A stretch of DNA of 64,000 nt, from positions 86,705 through 150,704 of the forward strand of contig NZ_PJAR01000039.1 in the NCBI RefSeq assembly GCF_002836745.1. Reading direction: 5' to 3'. Below the pieces are notes generated by a model that saw only the letters and a program-made list of their open reading frames with translations, was not told the DNA's origin and made no database searches. Below are positions 10,454 to 20,184 of the stretch, piece by piece (the first letter of the stretch is position 1; the number at the start of each line of letters is the position of its first letter). Origin of the DNA: Glaciecola sp. 33A (lineage in GTDB: Bacteria > Pseudomonadota > Gammaproteobacteria > Enterobacterales > Alteromonadaceae). The position numbers were made by a program, and so were the translations under genes.

Positions 10454-10617
10454 TTTTATTTTTTCCCAATGTTGTCTGTACACTGCTAATATTACACTAA
10501 ATCAAACAGTAGCTTATACACATTCTACATCTACTTTAGGACAGAATATGTCAAAGTAGATAGATATTTGCCTGAGCTTAAGTAAACTATCAACATCCTA
10601 GTCATTTGAGAGCGCTT

Positions 10618-12573
10618 GTGAACGTATTTTCCAATTTACGCACCTATTTAATTGTGGCATTCATTTTATTGTGTTTGGCAAGTTGTGCCAGTCAAACAAA
10701 AATAGCAAGTCAAAAGCCTGTTGAAAAAGAAACGAAGGCGTCTAGAGACGTTATTTTAAACAGTGCAGAAACCGCATTACAAGAAGCTGAAATTGAATGG
10801 CAGAAAAACAACGATATTAATCAACGAAACAACCTACTGTTGGCTGCGGCTCAACACTTTCAAACAGGTAGGGAGTGTCGTCGTACGGATATTATTATTG
10901 CGAATATCGAACCTTTCTTAGAAGATCCATTGCAGCAGCAGTATTCATTATTATTGAAGGCAGAGTGCGCACTTATTCAACATTATGCATCGGGCTTGTC
11001 CGCCGAGCTGGTGAAAACGCCGATCGATGCGATGATCTCATGGCTGACACCGATTACTGAAAATCAATTTTTGGCGCGTAAAGAAGTTGTTATTGCACAT
11101 TTGGCAGCACTGCATGAGCGCTGGGATTTAGCCGCTAATGTACTAAGTCAACAATTGAATGCAGATAGCCCGTTAAATCAGTCGGCAGAGCATATATTGT
11201 GGCAATGGTTTTTAAAAGCATCGAAATCTACACAAAATACATTGAGTGACAACAGCTCATTTATGCGCCCGTATTTAGCACTAGCTAAGATCTTAGAAGA
11301 TGAAGATTTAACCGACTCAAGCAGACAGCAAGCAATAGTTTTTTGGCGAAAACAGCACCCAACACACCCTCTTTCTGCTGACTTGCCAGATGGAGTAAAA
11401 GGATATCTTGCACAATCATTAAACGACGTTCGCGATATAGCGGTTTTACTGCCATTGAGTGGCCGCGTGCAGGTCCAAGGTGATGCCATTAAGCAAGGTA
11501 TTATGACTGCATACTTTGCAAAGCTAGAGAACATTAATACAAACAATCCAGGACAAGCCATTCCAAATATTAGATTTTTGGATACAGGCTCAGACAACGA
11601 GTCTTTCCTCAGCCCCCAGATTACGTCCGAGGGTCTGATGCAGTATGACATCGTTATTGGCCCGTTATTGCGTGAGCATGTGAGCTTAGTCAAAGACTTC
11701 AATTTACCTGATTCGATGCTTGTATACTTAAATCGCTTGTCAACAGAGGGACCAATGACGGGTCCAGCAAACAATACGAGCGATACATCAGCTAAAGTAT
11801 ACTTTGCATTAGCCCCAGAAGATGAAGCTACGCAGCTGGCTAATTTGATGAAGAAACAAGGGATAAGAACACCGATTATTATTAGCAATGGTTCGTCGCT
11901 TAGTCGTCGAATGATAGACACATTCAATCAGCAGTGGATAGCTCTGAATGGACTGGACCAAATAAAGGTACCTAAAATAGTTACCTTTTCAGACAATAAA
12001 GGATTGCGTATTGGCATTACGGCGGCGCTTGATGTGCTTCAAAGCCAAAGACGCATCGGTCAGATGACAAGTTTAACAGCAGAAATCGTGCATAGCGTTA
12101 CTCGCAATAGGCGAGATGTAGATGCTTTTGCAGTTTTCGCTTTACCGCAACAAGTTGAATTGTTAAACCCAATTATAGAAGCTAGTATTAGCTTATTTAC
12201 AGAGCGAACTATTCCGGTATTCGCTACCTCTTACAGCTATCAACATCAACTTAATAACAATAGTATTCGAGATTTACGCAATCTGGTCTTTGTTGATATG
12301 CCATTTCTTATGCCAGCGCAAAGAGAAAGCGCCCTTGCGCATCAGGTAGATGATATTTGGAACAACCCACCCAGTTCATTTTTACGCTTGTTTGCATTTG
12401 GCTACGACGCTTTCCAGTTTTCTGAAAAAATGCAACAACTGGCTTATTTTAGTCATACCGATTTAAAAGGCTTGTCTGGTAAGTTGACCGTCAACAATCA
12501 GCGTCAAGTTACTCGCAGCTTGCCAAGTGCGGTTATTCAAAATAACTCAATAACCCAAACAGACGGCTTTTAA
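10618..12573 (+). CDS. lpoA: penicillin-binding protein activator LpoA (lipoprotein)
   Basis: An outer-membrane lipoprotein that activates PBP1A for peptidoglycan synthesis. Seen: a signal with the lipobox LCLASC, an N-terminal TPR-like helical half to about residue 255, then a C-terminal periplasmic-binding-protein-like half starting IAVLLPLSGRVQVQGDAIKQGI and containing YDIVIGPLLREHV. A TTG at 10606 is in frame, but GAGAG before the GTG at 10618 makes the GTG the better start (651 residues). It heads the lpoA-yraN-diaA-dolP cluster; the gap to yraN is about 22 bp. Confidence 0.93.
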   Translation: MNVFSNLRTYLIVAFILLCLASCASQTKIASQKPVEKETKASRDVILNSAETALQEAEIEWQKNNDINQRNNLLLAAAQHFQTGRECRRTDIIIANIEPFLEDPLQQQYSLLLKAECALIQHYASGLSAELVKTPIDAMISWLTPITENQFLARKEVVIAHLAALHERWDLAANVLSQQLNADSPLNQSAEHILWQWFLKASKSTQNTLSDNSSFMRPYLALAKILEDEDLTDSSRQQAIVFWRKQHPTHPLSADLPDGVKGYLAQSLNDVRDIAVLLPLSGRVQVQGDAIKQGIMTAYFAKLENINTNNPGQAIPNIRFLDTGSDNESFLSPQITSEGLMQYDIVIGPLLREHVSLVKDFNLPDSMLVYLNRLSTEGPMTGPANNTSDTSAKVYFALAPEDEATQLANLMKKQGIRTPIIISNGSSLSRRMIDTFNQQWIALNGLDQIKVPKIVTFSDNKGLRIGITAALDVLQSQRRIGQMTSLTAEIVHSVTRNRRDVDAFAVFALPQQVELLNPIIEASISLFTERTIPVFATSYSYQHQLNNNSIRDLRNLVFVDMPFLMPAQRESALAHQVDDIWNNPPSSFLRLFAFGYDAFQFSEKMQQLAYFSHTDLKGLSGKLTVNNQRQVTRSLPSAVIQNNSITQTDGF

Positions 12574-12595
12574 TAGTTTGCTATCTTATCAATAC

Positions 12596-12934
12596 ATGGC
12601 CAGCTTAATAGGCCATGAGGCCGAGCAAGTGGCAAAACAATATTTACTCGACCATTCACTTGTATTTGTGGAACAAAACTATAAAGCAAAGGTCGGAGAG
12701 ATAGATTTGATAATGTTAGACCAGCAACAGTTAGTTTTTGTTGAGGTAAAGTTTAGGTCAACAGACAGTCATGGTTGCGCAGCCGAGCAGTTTACCTTCA
12801 AGAAGCGCAAACGGCTAGAAAGGACGATTAATTATTATTTGTTACAAAAGAAACTGAATACCCACCACACTAATTTACGAATAGATGTTGTCGCCATAGA
12901 CGGTGAACAGGTAAACTGGATTAAGAACGTATAA
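12596..12934 (+). CDS. yraN: YraN/UPF0102 family protein (predicted endonuclease-like fold)
   Basis: A 112-residue UPF0102 protein from the ATG at 12596; a TTG at 12578 is also in frame but family members start near GHEAEQ. Seen: the nuclease-like core VGEIDLIMLDQQQLVFVEVKFR, with the E-x-D ... E-V-K pattern of restriction-endonuclease-like folds. The biological role is not settled in the family. It lies between lpoA and diaA, as in E. coli. Confidence 0.9.
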   Translation: MASLIGHEAEQVAKQYLLDHSLVFVEQNYKAKVGEIDLIMLDQQQLVFVEVKFRSTDSHGCAAEQFTFKKRKRLERTINYYLLQKKLNTHHTNLRIDVVAIDGEQVNWIKNV

Positions 12935-12989
12935 TTAGTTAATAACAATCAGAGAATTCATAGTACGGACACTACTTAAGGGGCATTAA

Positions 12990-13583
<594 letters not shown>

Positions 13584-13595
13584 AGAGAAGGGCTT

Positions 13596-14180
13596 ATGTT
13601 TAGCAAAGGAAAAACCGCCACGATAGTAATTATCTTCGTAGCGTGTATGCAAACTGGTTGTGCACTTGTGACTGTAGGCACTGTCGGTGCGGCCGCTACC
13701 GTATCAGCCAATGATAGACGCACTGTTGGCACACAAATAGATGACAAAACAACACAAAGCAGAGTCAGAAGTGCAATCAATGACATTCCGTTAATTAAGG
13801 ATGAAGCCGCGGTGAGTGTTGATGTTTACAACGGTCAGGTTTTGCTGACAGGACAAGCACCATTACAAGGAATAATTGTCGACCTTGAAAAGATGGCGAG
13901 TGCAGTGCAAAACGTAATCAAGGTGCATAACCAAGTTAGGCTAGGTAGCCCTATTCCGGCCACATCAACCATGAATGACCTATGGTTGGCCTCTAAAATC
14001 AAAACCATTATGCTTGCGGATGAAAAAATCCCTTTGTTTAAGCTTGTTCTTGTGGTGGAAGACAGCGAAGTATTTATTATGGGCTTGCTCACTAAGGCAG
14101 AAGCAGCGGCGGCGGTCAACGCAGCTCGAAATGTTGACGGGGTTTCTAAGGTGATAAGAGTAATGGAACTCATCCCGTAG
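13596..14180 (+). CDS. dolP: outer-membrane lipoprotein DolP (YraP), two BON domains
   Basis: 194 residues. Seen: a signal with lipobox (MQTGC), a small Gly/Ala stretch, and two BON domains: one with SRVRSAINDIPLIKDEAAVSVDVYNGQVLLTGQAP, the second with LASKIKTIMLADEKIPLFKLVLVVEDSEVFIMG. In E. coli DolP supports outer-membrane integrity, binds anionic phospholipids and assists the BAM complex. It starts 13 bp after diaA with a GAAGGG ribosome site, so it is probably co-transcribed. Confidence 0.92.
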   Translation: MFSKGKTATIVIIFVACMQTGCALVTVGTVGAAATVSANDRRTVGTQIDDKTTQSRVRSAINDIPLIKDEAAVSVDVYNGQVLLTGQAPLQGIIVDLEKMASAVQNVIKVHNQVRLGSPIPATSTMNDLWLASKIKTIMLADEKIPLFKLVLVVEDSEVFIMGLLTKAEAAAAVNAARNVDGVSKVIRVMELIP

Positions 14181-14333
14181 ATGTCGTGATGCATAGTAGC
14201 TGAACACAGGTTTACATTGCATAAATAGCGCATTTTGCAGAATGCATCTGTGTCCTTTTTTCTGAACGGCTAAACCGACAATCGTAGGCGTCACTGCAGT
14301 CGCGCTGAATTAAAAGAGGTTATTGGTAGGGAT

Positions 14334-14879
14334 CTATTTAATCACTTTTAGGCTAGGTTTTTTAGATTTACCGGTGCTTTGCGTTACTGGTTTTTTAGCA
14401 TCACTCACTTTACTTTCTCCTGCCAATGTTAGCTTTCCAGCTTGCACGGGCCTGGTGTCTGCTTTTTCGTCTAGTTTGACACTTTCCAGTTTTTTAACAG
14501 GCTGTACAGAGGGCAAACCAGCGTCTGTGTGCGTGTTTTTTTCATATTCAGCTAACTCTTCTGGTGTTCGTGTAAATACAGTGCCCGCACCATTCTCGCG
14601 AGCATATACGGCACTAACAGCAATACTTGGAACAAACACTTGCATAGGCTGGCCGGAGAATCGCGCTTGAAACGCCACACCTTCAAGTCCTACATTTAAG
14701 TTTACACACGCACTGGGCGATATATTCAGAACAATTTGGCCGTCTTTTACAAACTGTCTAGGCACTTCTACACCCGGTAAATCAGCATCTACTACAATGT
14801 AAGGGGTTAAACCGTTATCAACTATCCAGTCGCAAAAAGCGCGAAGCAAGTACGGTTGGTTGCTGGTCATATTGTCCAT
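14334..14879 (-). CDS. sspB: ClpXP adaptor SspB
   Basis: An adaptor that delivers ssrA-tagged and other substrates to ClpXP. Seen: YLLRAFCDWIVDNGLTPYIVVDA, VLNISPSACVNLNVG, and IAVSAVYARENGAGTVF in the substrate-binding domain. An unstructured linker rich in Lys, Pro and Thr follows, with a terminal PSLKVIK that resembles the ClpX-binding tail of the family. Start: ATG 14879 with GAGAG six bases upstream (an earlier TTG at 14891 overlaps that ribosome site). It lies downstream of sspA, as in E. coli. Confidence 0.95.
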   Translation of the reverse strand: MDNMTSNQPYLLRAFCDWIVDNGLTPYIVVDADLPGVEVPRQFVKDGQIVLNISPSACVNLNVGLEGVAFQARFSGQPMQVFVPSIAVSAVYARENGAGTVFTRTPEELAEYEKNTHTDAGLPSVQPVKKLESVKLDEKADTRPVQAGKLTLAGESKVSDAKKPVTQSTGKSKKPSLKVIK

Positions 14880-14969
14880 TAATGCTCTCAAATTATTGTC
14901 AAACGAAAGTTATTGAAAAGAATGACGTAAGTATGACCTATTAGTATAGGCCGTACTTACTGACTTAAC

Positions 14970-15602
14970 TTATAACGGATTATGAATTTCGCGTTCTTGG
15001 TCAGTCAACGAAGCCTTGAAAGAACCGCGTTCGAATATACGATTCATATAAGCCACGACGTCTTTGCTGCCGGCGCCACTTAAGGTGATATTTAACGCAG
15101 GTAAACGCCATAAAAGGGGTGCTAAGTAGCAATCAACTAGACTAAACTCATCGCTCATGAAGTAAGCTTTTTCAGCAAAGATTGGACCCAAAGCGAGCAA
15201 AGATTCACGTAACTCAGTGCGTGCTTCATCAGCACCCGGTTCGTTGCGGAAAATTTTTGCAGCGAGCGCATACCAGTCATGTTCAATACGATGCATCATC
15301 AAACGACTTTCGCCGCGAGATACAGGGTACACGGGCATTAATGGTGGATGGGGGAAGCGTTCGTCTAAATACTCCATAATAATATGCGATTTATAAAGTA
15401 CTAACTCTCTATCAACTAGCGTTGGTACCGTACCGTACGGGTTCAGTTCTAATAAATCTTCACTTAGTTGAGTTGGGTCTAGATAGCTAATTTCTACGCC
15501 TACACCTTTTTCCGCTAATACAATGCGTACTTGGTGACTATAAATATCAATATTGTCAGAAAACAACGTCATAATTGAGCGTTTGTTCGCGGCTACAGCC
15601 AT
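14970..15602 (-). CDS. sspA: stringent starvation protein A (RNA polymerase-associated, GST fold)
   Basis: A glutathione-S-transferase-like protein that binds RNA polymerase and acts in stationary phase and acid tolerance. Seen: MTLFSDNIDIYSHQVRIVLAEKG, NPYGTVPTLVDRELVLYKSHIIMEYLDERFPHPPLMP, and the C-terminal SLVDCYLAPLLWRLPAL. Start: ATG at 15602 with GGAGG seven bases upstream; a longer in-frame reading to 15626 adds eight residues and is less likely. It is followed by sspB after about 90 bp. Confidence 0.95.
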   Translation of the reverse strand: MAVAANKRSIMTLFSDNIDIYSHQVRIVLAEKGVGVEISYLDPTQLSEDLLELNPYGTVPTLVDRELVLYKSHIIMEYLDERFPHPPLMPVYPVSRGESRLMMHRIEHDWYALAAKIFRNEPGADEARTELRESLLALGPIFAEKAYFMSDEFSLVDCYLAPLLWRLPALNITLSGAGSKDVVAYMNRIFERGSFKASLTDQEREIHNPL

Positions 15603-15662
15603 TAAAACCTCCGAATTCTCTCTCAAAAAGAGAATTACAAAAAATAAACAGTTAAAAACACT

Positions 15663-15685
15663 AAAAGGGGCGCACTGCCCCTTTT
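15663..15685 (-). terminator. Rho-independent terminator after petC
   Basis: A perfect 9-bp stem AAAAGGGGC/GCCCCTTTT with a 5-nt loop, 24 bp past the petC stop on the minus strand. It isolates the bc1 operon from sspAB. Confidence 0.8.
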
Positions 15686-15708
15686 ATTTTATCACTAGAG
15701 GTAAGTCG

Positions 15709-16443
15709 TTATTTTTTAACGTCTTTCCAATAATCTTTCTTGAGAAAATAGGCAAATACAAAGAAGATGAGGATGAAAATCAACACCCCTTTACCTATCC
15801 TTTCTGATTGCAATCTTGACGGTTCGCCAGTGTACTCTAGGAAGTTAACCAAATCTAAAATAGTTTCATCATATTCGTCGGTTGTGAGTTTACCATCACC
15901 ATCGGTGCGCAAACCCACACTGACTTCCTTCATATCACCATCGATCATCTTCATTTCAGTCGCTAATCTTGGCGTTCCTTGCAAATCTTGGAGCACGTGA
16001 GGCATACCCGCATTAGGGAATGCCAAATTATTAACACCAAATGGTCTACTCTCATCGACATAAAAAGTGCGTAAGTAGGTGTAAATCCAATCAGCGCCGC
16101 GTACACGAGCAACCAAACTTAAATCAGGTGGCGCAGCACCAAACCATGTGGCTGAGTCGTCTTCTGGCATTGTAGAAGTAATATAGTCGCTCACCTTTTC
16201 ACCGGTGAAGCGCAAATACTTATCACCTAATTCGTCCGGCACTCCAATATCTTGAAAAGTACGCTGGTACCTTTGATATTGCATTTGGTGACAACCCAAA
16301 CAATAGTTCATGAAGGTTTGAGCACCACGCTGTAACGATGCCTGATCGCTCAAATCAATATCTGCATGGTCATTCGGATACTCCCCCCCAGCAGCAAATG
16401 CGAAGGTCGGCACTAGCAATAAAACAGCAAACCATTTCTTCAT
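15709..16443 (-). CDS. petC: cytochrome c1 of the bc1 complex
   Basis: 244 residues. Seen: a cleavable signal (LLLVPTFAFAAGG), the heme c attachment motif NYCLGCHQMQY, the methionine-ligand region (NAGMPHVLQDLQG), and a C-terminal membrane anchor GVLIFILIFFVFAYFL. It carries electrons from the Rieske centre to soluble cytochrome c in the respiratory bc1 complex. Its start overlaps the end of petB by 4 bp (translational coupling). Confidence 0.96.
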   Translation of the reverse strand: MKKWFAVLLLVPTFAFAAGGEYPNDHADIDLSDQASLQRGAQTFMNYCLGCHQMQYQRYQRTFQDIGVPDELGDKYLRFTGEKVSDYITSTMPEDDSATWFGAAPPDLSLVARVRGADWIYTYLRTFYVDESRPFGVNNLAFPNAGMPHVLQDLQGTPRLATEMKMIDGDMKEVSVGLRTDGDGKLTTDEYDETILDLVNFLEYTGEPSRLQSERIGKGVLIFILIFFVFAYFLKKDYWKDVKK

Positions 16444-17708
16444 AGTGTGATCCTCGCAGGTACCGGTTTGGTTTTTTCTTTACCCGAATAGATCCAGAGT
16501 AAAACAAAGAAACCAAAGTACATAATCGTTGCAATTTGTGAGGCAATAATTTTCCAATTCTCTTGTGGCGTGCCTCCCAGATAACCTAAGAATACGAACA
16601 CTGCTGTGAACACAAGTAAATTAACTCTATGCAAACCGCATCTATAACGCCATGACCTTACTTTGCCACGATCAATCCAAGGCAATGCAAAGAGCACAGC
16701 AATCGCACCAAACATTGTTAACACACCGAATAATTTGTCCGGTACCGCTTTCAAAATTGCATAGTACGGCGTGAAATACCACACTGGAAATATATGTGCT
16801 GGTGTCTTATATGGGTTCGCGACTTCAAAGTTTGGATGCTCTAAGAAATAGCCACCCATCTCAGGCATGAAGAACATAATGAAACAGAAACCAAACAAGA
16901 ATACACTAAATGCCACCAAGTCTTTCAACACGATGTGTGGAAAAAACGGCACAACGTCGTCAATAATGTCGTATTTGTCTGTGTAGTATTCATGGATTTT
17001 ATACACAGTTTTATCTTCTTCAGCTAATGACCCTTTCTTGTGCTTAATATTTACACCATCGGGGTTGTTAGAACCCACTTCATGCAATGCGATAATGTGT
17101 AAAAAAACCAAGATAACAATAACCAGTGGCAATGCAATTACATGCAATGCAAAGAATCTATTCAGCGTTGCACCAGAGATAACGTAGTCACCTTGGATCC
17201 ATTCGACTAAATCAGGCCCAATGACGGGGATAGCACTAAATAAAGATACAATAACCTGAGCACCCCAGTAGGACATTTGTCCCCATGGTAATACGTAACC
17301 CATAAAGGCTTCAGCCATCAGCGCTAGGTAAATTAACATACCAAAGACCCATAATAGCTCGCGCGGTTTTTGATAAGAGCCATACATCATGCCTCTAAAC
17401 ATGTGCAGATAAACGACGATGAAAAAGGCTGAAGCACCTGTACTGTGCATATAACGGATCAGCCAGCCATAGTTAACTTCACGCATAATATATTCAACAG
17501 AAGCAAAAGCGCGCTCTGCAGATGGCTCGTAGCTCATCGTAAGCCAAATACCGGTCACGATTTGGTTAACGAGCACAATCGTCGCCAAGAAACCGAAAAT
17601 ATACCAAAAATTCATATTTTTGGGCGCTGGATATTGAATTGCGTGCATATTTGCAACACGCATTACAGGAATTCGTTGTTCAATCCAGCTCATAAATGCA
17701 TTCATCAC
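16440..17708 (-). CDS. petB: cytochrome b of the bc1 complex
   Basis: 422 residues with eight to nine membrane segments. Seen: YMHSTGASAFFIVVYLHMFRGMMYGSY (heme-ligating histidines), AFMGYVLPWGQMSYWGA, HVIALPLVIVILVFLHIIALHEVGSNNPDG, and the PEWY-like Qo-site motif as PVWYFTPYYAILKAVPDK. It oxidises quinol at Qo and reduces quinone at Qi. Overlaps of 4 bp on both sides show a tight petABC operon. Confidence 0.97.
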   Translation of the reverse strand: MMNAFMSWIEQRIPVMRVANMHAIQYPAPKNMNFWYIFGFLATIVLVNQIVTGIWLTMSYEPSAERAFASVEYIMREVNYGWLIRYMHSTGASAFFIVVYLHMFRGMMYGSYQKPRELLWVFGMLIYLALMAEAFMGYVLPWGQMSYWGAQVIVSLFSAIPVIGPDLVEWIQGDYVISGATLNRFFALHVIALPLVIVILVFLHIIALHEVGSNNPDGVNIKHKKGSLAEEDKTVYKIHEYYTDKYDIIDDVVPFFPHIVLKDLVAFSVFLFGFCFIMFFMPEMGGYFLEHPNFEVANPYKTPAHIFPVWYFTPYYAILKAVPDKLFGVLTMFGAIAVLFALPWIDRGKVRSWRYRCGLHRVNLLVFTAVFVFLGYLGGTPQENWKIIASQIATIMYFGFFVLLWIYSGKEKTKPVPARITL

Positions 17709-18340
17709 ACAACCTCCGCTTCTGAGCCGATAATAACCGTATTGTCATCAACATACTGATATGGCGGCACAACCAAATTCAATGGTGCCGGAACGCCTTG
17801 GAAGACACGTCCAGCCATATCAAACTTAGAACCATGACAAGGACAAAAGAAACCCTCTGCAACACCTTCAGCGTACTCTTCAAAAGAACCATCAACTAAA
17901 TGCTGTGGAGAACAACCAAGGTGAGTGCAAATACCGACGAGTATTAAATACTCTGATTTTAGCGAGCGGTATTGGTTTTGAGCAAACGCCGGTTGTTGTT
18001 CCGTTTCAGAGTTGGGGTCACGAAGTTCGCCTTCATGAGCACTTAAACTTTTCAGAAGTTCTGGTGTTCTGCGTACTATCCATACTGGCTTGCCGCGCCA
18101 TTTAACACGAATCATTTGGCCGAGTTGGATTGCACTGATATCTACTTGTACATCAGCACCAGCCGCTTTAGCTTTTGCACTTGGTTGCCAAGAGGCAACA
18201 AAAGGAACTGCAGCACCTACAGCACCAATCGCACCAACAACACATGTACCAACAGTTAAAAACTTGCGACGGTCGCTGCTTTTCGGCTGTTCGTTATTTG
18301 TTGCTGATTCATTGGTATCTACTGATACATCGCTCATCAA
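17705..18340 (-). CDS. petA: Rieske iron-sulfur subunit of the bc1 complex
   Basis: 211 residues. Seen: a twin-arginine-like signal anchor (DRRKFLTVGTCVVGAIGAVG) and the [2Fe-2S] ligands CTHLGCSP and CPCHGSKFD. It accepts electrons from quinol and passes them to cytochrome c1. It is first in petABC; its promoter must lie in the 317-bp stretch up to rpsI, where a weak TTGATC-17 bp-AATATT pair occurs around 18390-18418 on the minus strand. Confidence 0.97.
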   Translation of the reverse strand: MMSDVSVDTNESATNNEQPKSSDRRKFLTVGTCVVGAIGAVGAAVPFVASWQPSAKAKAAGADVQVDISAIQLGQMIRVKWRGKPVWIVRRTPELLKSLSAHEGELRDPNSETEQQPAFAQNQYRSLKSEYLILVGICTHLGCSPQHLVDGSFEEYAEGVAEGFFCPCHGSKFDMAGRVFQGVPAPLNLVVPPYQYVDDNTVIIGSEAEVV

Positions 18341-18612
18341 CTTTTCTCCGGGGTTGGAATGACAGGTTTCAATAATAGCTTCAAGCTTAATATTGGTTTA
18401 CATGCAACCAAGATCAAACTGTTATTCGTAATCGGAAACGTTCGATTATAATTAGCAGGGTATTTTAAAAGAAAACCCTTAACAAACACAAGGTTTTAGT
18501 AAGAAAATTTGATTGTTTTTAGCGTTATAAGTCAAGAAATCACTACAACAAGTAAATATACTTATATATCGACTAAAATTAGTAGGACGACATGATTTTT
18601 TAAGTAAAAATA

Positions 18613-18638
18613 AAAAACCCAGCCGAAGCTGGGTTTTT
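18613..18638 (-). terminator. Rho-independent terminator after rpsI
   Basis: A perfect 11-bp stem AAAAACCCAGC/GCTGGGTTTTT with a CGAA (minus-strand TTCG) tetraloop, 20 bp past the rpsI stop. Confidence 0.9.
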
Positions 18639-18657
18639 AAAACACGTATCGAACTGA

Positions 18658-19050
18658 TTAACGTTTTGAGAATTGTGGACGCTTACGCGCTTTGTGTAAA
18701 CCCACTTTCTTACGTTCAACTTTACGCGCATCACGTGTTACGAAACCGGCTTTGCGTAGCGCAGGACGCAACGTTTCATCGAATTCCATAAGTGCACGAG
18801 TAATACCGTGGCGTATTGCGCCAGCTTGTCCACTAATACCACCACCAGAAACGGTAACGTATAAGTCGAATTTTTCAGTCATTTCAACAAGTTCTAATGG
18901 TTGCTTAACTATCATAACTGCAGTTTCGCGACCAAAGAAAACGTCTAATGGCTTCTGGTTTACAATGATGTTACCAGAACCCGGACGAAGAAAAACGCGA
19001 GCTGTTGAGCTTTTGCGACGGCCAGTGCCGTAATATTGAGTATCTGCCAT
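18658..19050 (-). CDS. rpsI: 30S ribosomal protein S9
   Basis: 130 residues, normal length. Seen: [40 protein letters not shown], and the basic C-terminal tail [14 protein letters not shown] that reaches the ribosomal P site. It starts 12 bp after rplM and is co-transcribed with it. Confidence 0.98.
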   Translation of the reverse strand: MADTQYYGTGRRKSSTARVFLRPGSGNIIVNQKPLDVFFGRETAVMIVKQPLELVEMTEKFDLYVTVSGGGISGQAGAIRHGITRALMEFDETLRPALRKAGFVTRDARKVERKKVGLHKARKRPQFSKR

Positions 19051-19062
19051 TTTGCTCGCTCC

Positions 19063-19491
19063 TTAAATGTCCAGTGATTGTGGCTGTTGTGCAGCATGCG
19101 TATGCTCTGGACCAGCAAAAACTTTCATTTTGCGGAACATAGCACGACCTAGTGGGCCTTTTGGAAGCATACCTTTGACCGCTTTTTCAATAACCATTTC
19201 TGGCTTCTTTTGAATTAGCTGTTCAAAGGTAGCTTCTTTCAAGCCACCTGGATAACCGGAGTGAGAGTAGTATATTTTACCCTTCGCTTTGTTTCCTGTT
19301 ACCGTAATTTTTTCTGCATTAACTACAACAATGTAATCACCAGTATCCACATGAGGAGTGTACTCTGGTTTATGCTTACCGCGCAGTCTTAGCGCGATTT
19401 CAGCCGCAAAGCGGCCTAAAGTTTTGTCTGCAGCGTCAACCACATACCAGTCGCGTTCTACGCTTTCTGGCTTTGCAACAAAAGTTTTCAT
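19063..19491 (-). CDS. rplM: 50S ribosomal protein L13
   Basis: 142 residues from the ATG at 19491, the standard length (an in-frame TTG five codons upstream is ignored). Seen: [19 protein letters not shown], the [16 protein letters not shown] core and [19 protein letters not shown]. It is an early-assembling 50S protein and, in E. coli, represses its own mRNA by binding the leader. Structured leader hairpins are present here. Confidence 0.98.
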   Translation of the reverse strand: MKTFVAKPESVERDWYVVDAADKTLGRFAAEIALRLRGKHKPEYTPHVDTGDYIVVVNAEKITVTGNKAKGKIYYSHSGYPGGLKEATFEQLIQKKPEMVIEKAVKGMLPKGPLGRAMFRKMKVFAGPEHTHAAQQPQSLDI

Positions 19492-19529
19492 GTATTCGTC
19501 ACCCAAAATTATTAGTTAAGTTCACTGTC

Positions 19530-19614
19530 AAGCAGTCTAATACTGCTTAAAGTGCAATTATATCAACCTGTTAGCCCCTTCGAGCCGGTCAATCTACCAC
19601 CTTCCCAAAGGTGG
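19530..19614 (-). promoter_or_regulatory. structured rplM-rpsI mRNA leader (two hairpins)
   Basis: On the minus strand, two perfect 7-bp stems lie between the promoter and rplM: CCACCTT/AAGGTGG (19597-19614, 4-nt loop) and AAGCAGT/ACTGCTT (19530-19548, 5-nt loop). Autoregulation of rplM by L13 binding to its leader is known in E. coli; that these hairpins do this here is inference. Confidence 0.5.
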
Positions 19615-19635
19615 GTGCAACTGGGCAGGGGCCAA

Positions 19636-19641
19636 ATTATA
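19636..19641 (-). promoter_or_regulatory. -10 element of the rplM promoter
   Basis: A perfect TATAAT on the minus strand about 145 bp before the rplM start and just upstream of the hairpin leader, followed by a GC-rich discriminator (TTGGCCCC). The -35 side is weak. Confidence 0.5.
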
Positions 19642-19717
19642 CAGACTTTAGCGTAAAAGCGAAGTATTTTTCGGCTTTTTCTAAAATAGTGTGTCACCAA
19701 GGGTTACATATTTTGCT

Positions 19718-20140
19718 TTAGGTCGCGGGATGTTGCGCTTCATTTAAGGTTTTCTTGGCTTTATCCCACAGTAGTTCTAAAGCGTCAATATGTAGGCTTG
19801 TTAACTCGAGATCCTCATTCGCAGCGAATTTCTGCACCAATGAAAAACGTTTGCTGAATTTTTCATTGGCTTTTTTTAGCGCCACGTCTGGATTAACCTC
19901 AAGATGACGAGATAAATTGACAATCGCAAAGAATAAATCACCTATCTCATCTTCTATTTTATCTTGCTGTCGTTGCTGGGCATAAACCTCAGCCTTAACT
20001 TCTTCAATTTCTTCAAGTACTTTATCAAACACCGGAGCAACCTCGGGCCAATCAAAACCCAGCTTTGCGCATTCAAGTTGAGTATTCAACGCTTTTTGCA
20101 AAAGACTCTGCGGAATGCTTTTAATCGCGTCATTTGACAT
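19718..20140 (-). CDS. mazG: one-domain MazG-type nucleoside triphosphate pyrophosphohydrolase
   Basis: 140 residues that align with the C-terminal, catalytically active half of E. coli MazG: CAKLGFDWPEVAPVFDKV, then the metal-binding helices EEIEEVKAEV and EDEIGDLFFAIVNLSRHL, then NPDVALKKANEKFSKRF. It hydrolyses NTPs to NMP and PPi, and in E. coli helps lower (p)ppGpp. Standard MazG has two such domains (about 260 residues); the N-terminal one is missing, and only about 44 bp separate this start from relA, so there is no space for it. Its place after relA supports the identity. Confidence 0.85.
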   Translation of the reverse strand: MSNDAIKSIPQSLLQKALNTQLECAKLGFDWPEVAPVFDKVLEEIEEVKAEVYAQQRQQDKIEDEIGDLFFAIVNLSRHLEVNPDVALKKANEKFSKRFSLVQKFAANEDLELTSLHIDALELLWDKAKKTLNEAQHPAT

Positions 20141-20184
20141 TATTAGGACTTAATTTGTTTGTGTATTGGCTAAGTTGCTTCACG

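Noticed and set aside
10453..10483. Longer RsmI start at 10483
   Set aside because: The ribosome site GGGAA lies between the two ATGs and family proteins start close to LYIVPTPIG.
11178..11927. 249-codon ORF antisense to lpoA
   Set aside because: It lies fully inside the well-supported lpoA frame and has no family features.
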